Below are positions 1-10,760 of a stretch of DNA of 64,000 nt, piece after piece (position 1 is the first letter of the stretch; each line of letters opens with the position of its first letter). The notes beneath the pieces are model-generated. The model saw only the letters and a program-made list of their open reading frames with translations. It searched no databases and had not been told where the DNA came from. The stretch is from the NCBI GenBank assembly GCA_900708905.1, contig CAADRB010000049.1, positions 799,056 through 863,055 on the forward strand, in the 5' to 3' direction. A program made the translations under genes and the position numbers. Source of the stretch: Hymenolepis diminuta (lineage: Eukaryota; Platyhelminthes; Cestoda; Cyclophyllidea; Hymenolepididae).

Positions 1-2520
1 TTTGTTTACTGATTACTTGTAAGTAGAAATTGTATTAAGCAAATCACTAAGGGTGTAATTATCCCAATCATGAAAAGGAAATAAATCTTCTCGGTCAAAC
101 TGAGTGTTATTTTCTGCAACCCCGACTCGTCATATACAAATGCTTGCTAATTTTGATGAAACCACAACGTCCTATCAATATTATGAAGCTTCTGCCTCTT
201 CTTTGTGCCGCAATTATTATGTTTAGCATTAGATCTGTTAAAGTAAGTTTTAATGTAACCATCACATAGGTTACGAAATTTTGCTCGGAGATTTCGTCAT
301 TCTAGGTAATCTAATCATTGGTAATTTAAACAGAATGCATAGTGGCCTCAGGACGTCAGCAGAATACCTCAAGTCAACTGATTCCCCTTTATGTCTTGTG
401 ATTCCTGCGTGGACTGAAGCATGTATTTACCTTTGCGTGCGTCTCTATCTCCAGGATATAAGATATGGCGCGAAAGTTGAAATATCAAGTCACGTAACTA
501 GGCTCTATGTGGCTATGTTGATTATTTAGGTTTCCTCAATCTTAATTATGCTGACTGCCGTTTTGAAACCCTTTTAATCTGTTGATGAAATTGTAAAGTT
601 GAAGTTTCAATGGAATTTTTCGTAATTAAATCTTATGACACTTAAAGGAGCTCTAACAAGAACTATAACTGCGATCGTATTTGCAATGAAATCCCAAAAT
701 AAGCAATCACTTCAAGATGGATTTTTGTACAAAAAAGCCTTCTTATCATGTTATAGATCAATGTTAAAAGTGAAGATATATGTTTTAGTGGGGATATTTA
801 CATAAAAGGAAAAATGCTTACTACCGATTACCTCGCCTGAATTTACTCAAGCATCACACAATGTATCTGGTAGGCGTTTGATGATTAGGAGATATCCAAG
901 ATTGGACTAAAATATAATTAATAAATGTGGTGAAATTTGTTAACTTGAAAGTTCGACAATGAACTCGAGGAATTCTAANGGGGGAGGTTAAGGGGTATGC
1001 AGAGTTCTTCGCTATTATGACTTCAACAACTAGTTCAAATCCCATACTCATTTAATCCTTCCTTCTCTTATGATAAAATTTACCAATTCAGATGAATTTT
1101 ACTCAAACAATAAATTGATAACTTCTTCTTGGTTAAAATACCCAACAAAGTAGGTTGATACTCCAAAGAGTGCAAAATCTCTCCATACCCGCCAGGAAAG
1201 AATGCAATGCTTTTGCACCGTCGAAGAGATCAATGCCACACAGGAGTAACGAACAGGGAGAAATTTCGAGATCCAATTTCTGGTTTATTTAATTTTTGTG
1301 AAACATCTATAAGGTTAAAACATCAATACCAGAGCTCTCTCCATAATGCTTATATCAGTTATAAAGAGAGCCTCTTTAGGGCATATTGTGAGAAATTCCT
1401 GTGCCTCATGGATGAAACCTCTCCGCACTTTACTAAAACATATTCTTTTTATTAGAAGTTTGATTACGACATTCATTTTGATAGAGTATTAGATAACTAA
1501 ACCTTTTCTTGTGAGAAAAAGCTTTTGATGTGTCGCAATTAGTGCCGTTACTTGCGCTTGATGCCACCTGAAATTCGATTAATTCAGAGGACTGTTTTTG
1601 TAATATATGGAAATTTTGTTCATTTATTCATTTTAAGTGGACACAAAGAATTAGCTCGATTGTATGGATGAAACTCTTTACAATTTGGTAGTTGCACCTT
1701 AATGGCCCCAGTTATTTAAAATCAGGTGTCCATTCCACCGAAAGCGATCACATAAACCACGAAATCGTGCTGTGCCATTTCGTTCTGATGAATATTTTAT
1801 TTAAATTAGATTTAGGATTACTTTCTGACTTAGGATGAACTAGATTCCCAAGTGACTGTGACTTTTATATGTCTTTCCTATACCTTTTTGGCGAAAATCC
1901 GTAGGATTCAAAATGTATAATTTTCATTTAATTACTAATAATATTATTTAGTCTATTTTTACCAATAATACTGTATTTTTATCTGACAACTTTGTTTCGT
2001 GTTTCGATAGGCTAGCGGTCGTTGCTGTAAAATAGAGCCATCGCCTCATTGTAAATTTTATTTAATTTGCTGTGAGTACCATCAACAAATGCCCTGAGCA
2101 TGATTGTCCAAATGACTCTTCAATATTCTTGCGAGTTTAATTAGTCCTGGGAACAAATCGTCTTTTGCATTAATCAGATGTTTTCTTGTTAAATCGGTGG
2201 TGTTATTACTATTTATATCATTAATTCTGTTATTCATTTGATATGAAATTTTGTGAGTTTAATAGTAACGCACTCGAAATGCAAATTCATTCGGTAAAAT
2301 CAGGAAATTTTGAACGTCATTTGCGCAATCTGGTTGATAATGGCGGAATTCTCTACTCGAAACTAATTATAACGGTTGAGCTATGAAATAGGGAAATTTT
2401 TCTTTTCATGGAATTGTGTTAATTTAAATTTTACCTGAAAGTCAACCACATGTTCTCAATCATTAGAATTTAAAGAGGTAGGTAAGTTCCTAATGTAAAT
2501 TTTGTTTTGCCAACACTAAA
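1..2520. other. Intergenic, no gene recognised
   Basis: AT-rich DNA with only short unsupported open frames. The longest (281-529 and 1207-1455) lack signal peptides, family motifs, repeat structure or a promoter like those of the real genes here. There is one ambiguous base at 979. A weak B-box-like string near 1030 is not part of a foldable tRNA. Confidence 0.6.
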
Positions 2521-2524
2521 ATCA

Positions 2525-2703
2525 CCAATTACTGGATTTTTCCCAAATATAAAAAAGCCAAATTGGATTGCTTGTGTGTCATCTACAACAGAAATACGAC
2601 ACATCAAATATGTAATCAGTCATTGGTTCGCATTGTGAAGTGTTATCCAATGAAAAGAAAGATAAAACTTCAGCCAATCGGTGATACCATTCTGCTTTAA
2701 AAC
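2525..2703 (+). promoter_or_regulatory. Promoter of the first family gene
   Basis: CCAAT boxes in either orientation occur at 2525-2529, 2562-2566 (ATTGG), 2622-2626 (ATTGG), 2647-2651 and 2674-2678. A TATA-like CTTTAAAAC follows at 2695-2703, about 55 bases before the ATG at 2757. The same layout precedes the other intact paralogues. The transcription start is inferred, not seen. Confidence 0.55.
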
Positions 2704-2756
2704 AACCCTGTCTTAAGGATAAATATGACAAAAATGCTGTGTGAGTGACACTTAGA

Positions 2757-4124
2757 ATGGCCTACGATAGGTTGTTGGTATATTTTTTACTTGTCGGTTT
2801 TTCAGCCGGGATCGTAATAAAGACGACTGAAGTGCCTAAATGCGATTGCACTGCTCGGGTGATTCCTGGTTTTTGTTATTACTACTGTTATCAACAAAAA
2901 GCATCGACTTCTGCTCCTCAGACCGAACAGGTTTTGCCTGTTCATGATTCTTACACACAACAGCCGAGACAATCACAGTCAAATCCTCAAACTAGAAAAC
3001 ATGTTCGGCAAACAAATTATACTAATTATCCCCAAGCACCACAACATTTTTGTTCCGGTTGCTGTCCCCAGCACCCAAGGCAATATCAACCAAATTCTGG
3101 TTGGCAAAATAATTGTCCGAATTGCCCGGACGGTAATTGTCCACAACTTAACTGTGGGGAAAGTTGGTCATGGCAACCTCAAGGATGTCCCAATTGTCCG
3201 ATAGCACCAAATGAATCGCAGCAGCCGCCTGGTTGGCGAGGTCAAAATTGTCCTAGCGGTGTCTGCCCTCAATTACCACAATGTCCACAGTTTTACTACG
3301 AGCGAAGGATTGAGATGCACGTATACAATGAAACATCAAGTTGTGAACCATATGGTTGTGGGTATTATTACGGCGAGTCCTACGGTTACAGTTGGTCAAC
3401 ATTATATGCATCTTATCCAGGCTTTGAGGACCACGAGAGGATAAATTCTCCAATTAAAAGAGAAATTCTTGTATCTATGCCTAATATTGGTTACTCCTCG
3501 GGAAACAATCTTTTCTTTGTTAATCCTTCCTTTGCTCGTTATATCATTGCAAGGCATTGGGATCCTGCAGGATTATTGGCCCACATGGATGAGCCGGTGT
3601 TGTATAAAATGATAGCTATTAACCCAGGTCTTGACAAAAGGATCGCCTCATTCACTGCTGAACAAATTGGGGCAATTTTCAATCGGATATACAATCACTG
3701 TCATTTTTTGCATAAGTTCTCCAAGAAAGCTCAAAACACTATAATGCTCAAGGTGATGCACTTACAGAATTGCAAACAAACTACTACGACAACCGTGACG
3801 ACAGCTGCAACACCAACAACCGTAAAACCTGTTACCTCTTTGTACACGGAAGAAGAAATTGCCGCTATTGAAACAAAAATTCCTAAATTCAGGAAGTTGC
3901 TTAGGGCGATTCCATTAGAGACAGCTAACAAATTGAAGCAAAAAGCAATGGATAATTTTCCAGTTTTGTTCCTTCATCTACCTGGCGATGTTATAAAAAA
4001 TATCAACAATTTCCTTAACGTATTCTCTGATCCTGTTAAACAAAGTCCTAAATTTATTATGGAGAGGACAGTAGGGAAATCAAAAGATTTGTTCTCTCTT
4101 CTTGTAAGACAAATGTTTGTCTAA
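2757..4124 (+). CDS. Secreted 22-residue-repeat family protein with Cys/Pro/Gln-rich N-terminal region
   Basis: A 455-residue protein of a family I do not recognise. The frame opens upstream with a GTG, but the first ATG, at 2757, starts a clean signal peptide (about residues 1-20), so I chose it. Residues 27-200 are rich in Cys, Pro, Gln and Tyr with CPNCP-type motifs (about 119-148), suggesting a disulfide-rich extracellular segment. The core starts at MPNI (241-244) and runs as about 22-residue helical units to residue 339. It contains the family cysteine pair Cys315 and Cys339. A Thr-rich linker (about 342-360) leads to a second block of the same units (about 373-425) and a hydrophobic C-terminus. 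There are no introns. A poly(A) signal lies 22 bases after the stop. Secretion is a confident inference; function is unknown. Confidence 0.88.
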   Translation: MAYDRLLVYFLLVGFSAGIVIKTTEVPKCDCTARVIPGFCYYYCYQQKASTSAPQTEQVLPVHDSYTQQPRQSQSNPQTRKHVRQTNYTNYPQAPQHFCSGCCPQHPRQYQPNSGWQNNCPNCPDGNCPQLNCGESWSWQPQGCPNCPIAPNESQQPPGWRGQNCPSGVCPQLPQCPQFYYERRIEMHVYNETSSCEPYGCGYYYGESYGYSWSTLYASYPGFEDHERINSPIKREILVSMPNIGYSSGNNLFFVNPSFARYIIARHWDPAGLLAHMDEPVLYKMIAINPGLDKRIASFTAEQIGAIFNRIYNHCHFLHKFSKKAQNTIMLKVMHLQNCKQTTTTTVTTAATPTTVKPVTSLYTEEEIAAIETKIPKFRKLLRAIPLETANKLKQKAMDNFPVLFLHLPGDVIKNINNFLNVFSDPVKQSPKFIMERTVGKSKDLFSLLVRQMFV

Positions 4125-4145
4125 CTAGTCTTTTAAACATCCTTG

Positions 4146-4151
4146 AATAAA
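4146..4151 (+). terminator. Poly(A) signal AATAAA
   Basis: A canonical AATAAA lies 22 bases after the stop codon at 4124. It supports a short 3' UTR and an intact transcription unit. Confidence 0.6.
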
Positions 4152-7100
4152 TGTTGGAATTTCATGCTGTGTATTGATATACTGGGACGCTCTTCCGATT
4201 GAAATTTTCTCTTAATTGCGTAATGAGTTAATTACTCACAAATTGGAATGTTTTTTTGAACTGAAGAGTTTAATTTTAGAATTGTAGAAAACGGGTGAAT
4301 TGAGGCAGTTCCCATTACTAGGAATAAATTCTTGTATCTTGAGTAATATTAGCACTACTTAATTGAAGAGGCTATTCAAAATCTTTGAGGAAGAACTGTA
4401 ATAATTCCGTCGTCTGTCGTATTTGGTCGTTCGTTATTGTCATTTCATTATCCATTCGCGGCCGTAGTTAATTGAATGGCTTTATTTCCTTACCATCAAA
4501 AAGCACTATAGCAACTGTTTAGGGATAATTTGAGGAGAGGTTGGGTGTTCAATTTCAATCTGGGACGTAATTAGTGTTCCCGAATCCAATTTTTAGAGAT
4601 GAGCAATTAATTCGAATTCTATGTATAGTTCTTTTAAGGTGTATGAGATAACGAGAACAACGCATATCGGGGTGCGTAACTATCAGCCTGAGCCAAATTT
4701 GGTCAACGGGAGATGTGGAAGAATGTGGGTTTCCCTGGAATACTTTCTGTTTGTTCAAATAAAGTGTTGTGAGCACTTCTCCTAAAGAACAAATTAAAGT
4801 AAAATACTCAGGTTTTCTTGTAGTCGGAAGTTTGTCTCAATTTCTAAAAGTATTATTCATTTATGCTTTTGGGTAGCTTTAAATATCAAATTTTACCAAA
4901 TTATTAGACTTCAACATCCAACTTTACTCTGTCAATGATGCCACAAAATAACTCAGAACTTTGCTTCATGAAAGAAACTTGAGCGACCGCTTTCTGCGCC
5001 TAACTGCAGTTTTTTAAGTAATATCCATCATTTTACATGATTTATAAATTTCTAATTAAAAATCATTGGAGATTTACCGAAAGAAATTTTGGTGATATTC
5101 AATTTCTCCGAGCATGCATGCACATCTCATTTGTTCAAGAATCGGTCCTTTTTGGGGCTGATGCACATTTTTTAAACAAATTAACAGATTCCTTCGCAGG
5201 TTGATGTCAGTAGTGGAGTTTTCTACCTAGATGTGAAGTGGATCTTGCGAAATTAGCAAATGTAAACGAACTCAGAAGTTGTTATCTGATATTTCTTCAT
5301 ATAATCATATAGATAAATCTTAATTTGCGTGTTTTTTCGCATTTTTGTTTCAATCTACTCGGTAATCCTTTTGACGAATCCTTTTTCTCATTGGATTGGG
5401 GGAGTTGGCAGTCTCACAACAGGGTAGACATTATTTCTAACAGTGATAGTTGGTTTCCAAATTGTGCTCGAGTGGAATTGGCTTAATTTGGAGGGCAGGG
5501 TGTATAGCTTTGTAAGAAAAGGTGAGGGTTGTTCCCTTTTTACGAAGAAAAGAAGTGCAAGCAGATGATAGACATATTTTGGAAAACTAAGTTAAGGAGG
5601 AATATTAATAATAATGCCCAATTTTTTTCAGGAAAGCGAGTTGGCATCATTGAACCTCAAATGAGAAACTTGAAGCCTTCCCTAAATCGTCAAACTTAAT
5701 TGGTGGGGTTGGCTATTCCGCTAACCGAATTTGCATTTATGGACATCGAACCCATCACCTCTAGCTTCACAAACGAGCAGTTGAGCAATTTACACAATTT
5801 GGATTCGGGACTTAGAATCTATAAATTAGTCAAAATGTAGGAGCGTCAAAAGTACTATAAAATTGAGTATAATTGTAAGATAATTGATAGAAAGATCTTC
5901 AAATTATATGGTGGACTTTAAATTAATAGAAGTTTTTAGAAGCAGGAGTTTTTTTAAATCACTGATGTAAAAAATTTTACCATCATATCAAAAAGAAAGA
6001 AATTTCTCCAATTTTCAAAAACTATTCTCACTACCTTAACTTTTTATGCTCCAATTACTTCAGCTTCCGCTCAGGACGGAGGTATCAGTCATCTGCTTTG
6101 TAGAAAATCATTGAAGCATTTTAGTAAATGTTTATCAAGTGAAAATCCACCCACTTGATTAATTCAGATCGAAATCCAGCCAGAAATTTGAAAAACATTA
6201 ATTCTAGGTTCATATAATTGAATTACTTAAGGAGTTAAATTTAAGAGCCTGAATCAGAACTGGAGTATTTTAAATTAAAAAGATTAAATAAAAGTTCATG
6301 TTTCATGTAACTTTGAGATTAGGGCACTTTCGTGTTGACCCGAAGGCATTCTGCAACTATTCTTCTCGACGAGAAAGCGTTTGAAGAAGCTACCATCTTG
6401 TGTTATATATATGGCATCTGGATAAAGTATGCTGAAATGTCCAAGGCACCTAATATGACAAGGATACCACACTCAGAGGTCCACAACGACAACACAGACG
6501 ACAATGACTGTAACACTTTTAGTGGTAATGATCCTTAAAGTATTGCTGCCAAATAGTAACGCGCATTGGAGAATTTTAAAATTGAATCATATGCAGCATG
6601 TCACATTATATCAACATAATTCGACTATGGAATAGGAAGGATAAGGACAGTGAAGAACGCCACTAATACTAAATTGAAGTCAATTCACCATCTTAGGCTT
6701 ATAGGGAATCTCTGAACTTTGCAATTAGATTTAAGTAGGACGAAATGGATGGAGGTATAGAAGCTTTGAGAGCTGATTTATCATTCAACCCCAGACTCTC
6801 TGGCCTCAACCGATTATGAGGAGCTGGCTCAAGTGGGGGAGGAGGATGTTTAAGCATCGCCAGCCGCCATTTGTATTGGTGTACGTGCATCTAATACGTA
6901 GTTGAACTTACTGACCACCGAATCTAGTCTTAAAATTTAATCTCACTTCCATAGACACGTTAGAGAGAAGAAAAGAAACTGGAATTCGTATAGGAAATCT
7001 TTTCACATGAGCCATTCCACTCGAGGTATCGATGCCTCTAGCGCTCTACTTCCACTTTATCTGTGGTTAAATCACGCGTCTCAGCACCTCAATTCCCCGA

Positions 7101-9060
7101 CACTTTGATATCTTAAGAGGAGATGAAAGCTGAAGATCTCAGGAAATTTGGATAGAAATGCTTTATTAATAATCTTGAGGGGTATCACACCTCACCTCGT
7201 CTAGTGTCCGTTATGGAGGAATGTGCTAAAATCGACGTCGTCTTTCTCAAAGGGATTTAATGTTGCAAAATCAAGTGCATGCCAAACGAGAAAGAGAGCA
7301 AAAATTGACTGATGTCCAACATCACCTGAAAGTATGCGTCGAAATTATACGCGTGAACCCTTGTTGACATCGACCATTTGCAAATAAAACCCAAATGAGG
7401 GGCATGACGGATAAATCATCACAAATTCAAGAATGATCTGCCAACTTGTAGTTAGCTGCTATGAAGAATGTGTGAAATATCATGGGCCTAAATCATTTGA
7501 AATACTGTCACTTGATTTCTCATAGGAATAAGATGAATATATAAGATAAAAAGTGAAAAGGAATCCGACTGCTCTGATGATCTTTGGACCCAGATGAAGT
7601 AGGTCTCTATCACCGACCCCTCTCAAACCTGAGTTATCTTTCTCTTCCTAAGTGTTTGGATATTTCCCGTGAAGACGATTTTTGTTAAAGCTTGTTTGCT
7701 CTGTCATCAATTATGCATAACTAATGTAAAGTAAGCCCACTTTATCGTGATCTATAAGTTTATGGCATATGTTTGACTGTCACACGGTTTTTAATGATCA
7801 ATTGACTTGGCACGAAATTCATATACAATTATTCTACTTTTGGTAAACCAGTAGTTTTTCCATACTATTTCGTATTTGTAACATACCTGACTGAATCATA
7901 TAATGATCCATATAATAATCAGTATGGGCGATATATAGAATACTTTTCTTCTATCGCTTATGACTAAGTAGGAGGCATATATAGGTAGGAATCTATTTCA
8001 ATTTAGCAGATGCTGAAAACGCGATGACTTGGAGATTACAAAATGAATTTTACCTGTTAGAGATATAGGCAAATTTCAGAATTTGAAAATATTAAGACAT
8101 TTAATATTATATTTTTACTATATAACTCTTCTCTGGTCCTCCACATTTTCCTCTTTGTATTTTGTGTGTTCAAATGCTACCACATATTTAGAAATTTTAA
8201 GTTTTTCGCACCAGCAGAAGTATAAAAAGTAATTATATATTTTGCATTCTATCAGTCTGACATTCATAGATACTTTTTTTCCTATTTTTTTCCAAAAAGG
8301 ATAACAATGATGTAAATAAATCAGGTGGTGGTAAACTTAATCCCTTCCTACTATTTACAACAACCTACTTCATTATCAATATGGAATGTTTTTCATAAAA
8401 TCCCATGAGCGGAGTAGTTTTATCAAGAGGTCAATTTTAAAGAGAATAGCAATCTGTAATGCCTCTTTTGGTAGTTACCTAGCGAATATGGCTGACCTCT
8501 AACTTGACATGTGTAGCGACATATGAGTGACCGCCTGGTTAGCCGACGGCTTCTCCGCAGGTGATTTTACACATCCAGGTGTGAGCGCGGATCCAATAAC
8601 TGATAAGCATACCAGTTACTCTCGAGTCCTACACACAAACAATTTACGTTCAATCAGAAAGATTAAGTTTGTGCTGTTAAATTCGGACTGCTATTGAACT
8701 TGCCTTATGCTAAGCCCTCTTATTCGAATTTTTAATCCCTATTTTTGGTAATTTTATTTCAAAATTACGCAGAACCCACCTAAGTTATCAATAAGGCCGA
8801 ATCTTCTAATCTCTAAGTATTTCAATTTAATGTATTCTCAAAGCCTTTCACCAGTTGATATTGTCACCCTGATTTATCGATACTTTAATACAGCCGAGGC
8901 AGGTAACATTGTGAGTTCGCCCAAACTACTTCTCTATGCATATTTAATCATCCAACATGCATAATACCCATTCCAGTCAATTTAATTCGAAAGGGAACAT
9001 TTAAAGCATACGTTACTTTGTCAAGCCCTTGAATAAACGGGTCAAAATCATTTATCCATC
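4152..9060. other. Intergenic, SINE-like repeat only
   Basis: No gene is supported here. The one structured feature is the tRNA-like repeat at about 5700-5800. An MPN-like string near 5609 is followed by a stop within about 50 bases and does not continue the family pattern. The open frames at 4555-4776, 6332-6538 and 6699-6890 show no signal peptide, repeat or family motif. Confidence 0.55.
5700..5800 (-). repeat. tRNA-derived SINE-like repeat, copy A
   Basis: On the minus strand a perfect pol III B box, GGTTCGATGTCC, lies at 5741-5752. About 20 bases upstream of it is an A-box-like TTGCTCAACTGCTC (5774-5787). The flanking GGCTATTCCGCT recurs at 38020, and the same string order appears near 54565 and, weakly, 40390. 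The stems do not pair as a functional tRNA, so I read it as a short interspersed element of tRNA origin. Confidence 0.45.
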
Positions 9061-9066
9061 TTTATT
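9061..9066 (-). terminator. Poly(A) signal AATAAA (minus strand)
   Basis: TTTATT on the plus strand, 17 bases beyond the stop of the minus-strand gene at 9083-10003. The spacing matches the plus-strand paralogues. Confidence 0.55.
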
Positions 9067-9082
9067 TATATAAAGGTAGAAC

Positions 9083-10003
9083 TCATTCGAAGAGAGTCGC
9101 GAAAAGTTCGACTGCAACCCTTCCTGGCACAAGAACACGGAGGGTTTCCCAAAGATGTTTCCTGGTTAGGTTAGATAAGTCAAGTGAATTCAGAACGTTG
9201 ATGACATGATCATCAAATTCAACAAAGATGATCGTAAAATCTGGAACTAATTCTCGAAGTTCCTGCAACTTTTTTGGACTAGCCTTCATTAGGAGAGTCC
9301 TCATTTTCGGCACTTTAGCTACCATGGTATCCAACTCCTCTTTCGTGAAATGATCTTCTGGGATCATGCTAGGTTCTTGAGTCGTTGTTGGAACCGCAGT
9401 TGTGGTCGTTGTGGTAGTTGTGGTTGTAGTAGTAGGCGGGAAGCAGGTGCTCATCATAGGTAACTTGCGAGTGATAACATTTGAGTATTCCTCGTCAATG
9501 CTTAGTAAATAGTGACAAGGGTAGGACATTTTGAAGAGTGCGTCATAAATAGACTCAGGAGGTAACCGCGAGAGATATTTTGCAAATTTAGGTGTACTGC
9601 TTACAATGTATTCAAGTGTGGGAGCATCAGTGTACAGAAGCAGATAGTCTAGGTTTGCATGCCTTCGAACAATAAAGTCTACAAGCTCCGGCTGCATGAA
9701 GATTAAAGTATGAGCTAAATCATACGGGATATTAGGTAAAGTCTGGACTATAACCTCGGCAATGGAAGGCACAACTAGTTCCATTTGAAAACCAGGACAC
9801 TGACAATCACAGCCTGGATCTTCGCAAACGCATCCACAGCCATCATCTAGTATTTCATAAAATTCCTCGACCTCCTGCATGGGTACAGGTTGTTCTGTAG
9901 TCGTGGTAACAGTTTCATCCGGTTTCACAGCAGTGGGATGTGCAATACAGAAACCGACAAAGGCAAGAATTAGTACAAACGCAAAGATGAACCTCAAACC
10001 CAT
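9083..10003 (-). CDS. Secreted 22-residue-repeat family protein with Cys-cluster and 12-Thr linker
   Basis: A 306-residue family member. Residues 1-21 form a strong signal peptide. A short Thr-rich stretch (31-36) follows, then an acidic segment and six cysteines in fourteen residues (56-69). The core starts at LPNIP (89-93; Leu replaces the usual Met) and runs as about 22-residue units to residue 187. It holds the family pair Cys163 and Cys187 (C-X23-C). Twelve consecutive threonines (191-202) and a further Thr/Pro stretch separate it from a second block of units (about 226-275) and a hydrophobic end. The Thr linker is a likely site of O-glycosylation; that is inference from composition. The nearest family neighbours are about 5 and 8.4 kb away. 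Function is unknown. Confidence 0.9.
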   Translation of the reverse strand: MGLRFIFAFVLILAFVGFCIAHPTAVKPDETVTTTTEQPVPMQEVEEFYEILDDGCGCVCEDPGCDCQCPGFQMELVVPSIAEVIVQTLPNIPYDLAHTLIFMQPELVDFIVRRHANLDYLLLYTDAPTLEYIVSSTPKFAKYLSRLPPESIYDALFKMSYPCHYLLSIDEEYSNVITRKLPMMSTCFPPTTTTTTTTTTTTAVPTTTQEPSMIPEDHFTKEELDTMVAKVPKMRTLLMKASPKKLQELRELVPDFTIIFVEFDDHVINVLNSLDLSNLTRKHLWETLRVLVPGRVAVELFATLFE

Positions 10004-10042
10004 ACTTTATTACGCTAATTCAAAGCGTTAACCATTTATTAT

Positions 10043-10141
10043 TATATAGTCTAGTGAGGAAAGTTTCCATATCAATAATTGGTTAGATACTCGCTCTCCT
10101 TAATCAGGATTGGCCAAACGGCGTTTTTGAGTTACAATTGG
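10043..10141 (-). promoter_or_regulatory. Promoter of the 9083-10003 gene
   Basis: On the minus strand CTATATAATA (around 10043-10048) lies about 40 bases upstream of the ATG. Three CCAAT boxes, seen as ATTGG on the plus strand, follow at 10078-10082, 10109-10113 and 10137-10141, evenly spaced at about 30 bases. This is the clearest copy of the layout shared by the family. Confidence 0.62.
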
Positions 10142-10539
10142 CCACAGACATTAAGCGCAAAATTTAATGTTTAAAATTTACTTTGCGAAGTAACATTTTT
10201 CTAATGAATCAGAAGTATAAACAAAAGTAAATGACGGTTGAACTGAGTATAATGAAAGTTAGAAATCATTCGTAGTCTCATTGACAAATATTTCGCAAAC
10301 AAGATCCAATTTTTCCTATACCTGTAGAATATGTAGTTAGACCACTTCCATGCACATCGATGGAGAATTTTTAACCTGGAACAAACTAAAATTTGCAGTG
10401 AGATGGTACTTAATTCGACGATTTTTAACCGAATGATTAATTAGGATAGTAGGTCATACCCCTCTGACAGATTTTCAAACGATCAAGTGAACTGAACGGT
10501 AATGGCGAATAAATAGTGAGGTGGTATTTAATTATTCAA

Positions 10540-10760
10540 TATTTATTGTTCAGTAATTGATTTTGTTTGCCTTTAATTGATGCTAATTCTATTAACAAAA
10601 TTATCCATACATATTATTACAATGTTAGGCTTACATAATAGATCATTTTGGGCGTATACGAGCATGGAGCCGGATGAACAAGATGGAAATGTCTCATTCA
10701 GGTAAAGGATGGAGAAATATTGCCTCTACTTTGGCTCTAGATTTCTGAAATTAAAGGAGA
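10540..10760 (+). repeat. R5 repeat fragment, copy 1
   Basis: Diverged similarity, judged by eye, to 12640-12800, 51650-51800 and 52620-52810. The shared core is a purine-rich GGAGA-type stretch followed by a string close to TAGATTTCTGNAATC. Boundaries are uncertain. Confidence 0.3.

Noticed and set aside
281..529. 82-residue open frame near the left edge
   Set aside because: No signal peptide, family motif, promoter or repeat pattern; its length is expected by chance.
1000..1050. Possible tRNA (GTTCAAATCC string)
   Set aside because: Neither acceptor nor T stem pairs, and there is no proper A box.
3211..3453. Overlapping frames on both strands inside the 2757-4124 gene
   Set aside because: Shadows of the Cys/Pro/Gln-rich coding sequence in other frames.
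5609..5660. MPNFF string as a family core start
   Set aside because: A stop follows within about 50 bases and neighbouring frames show no repeat units.
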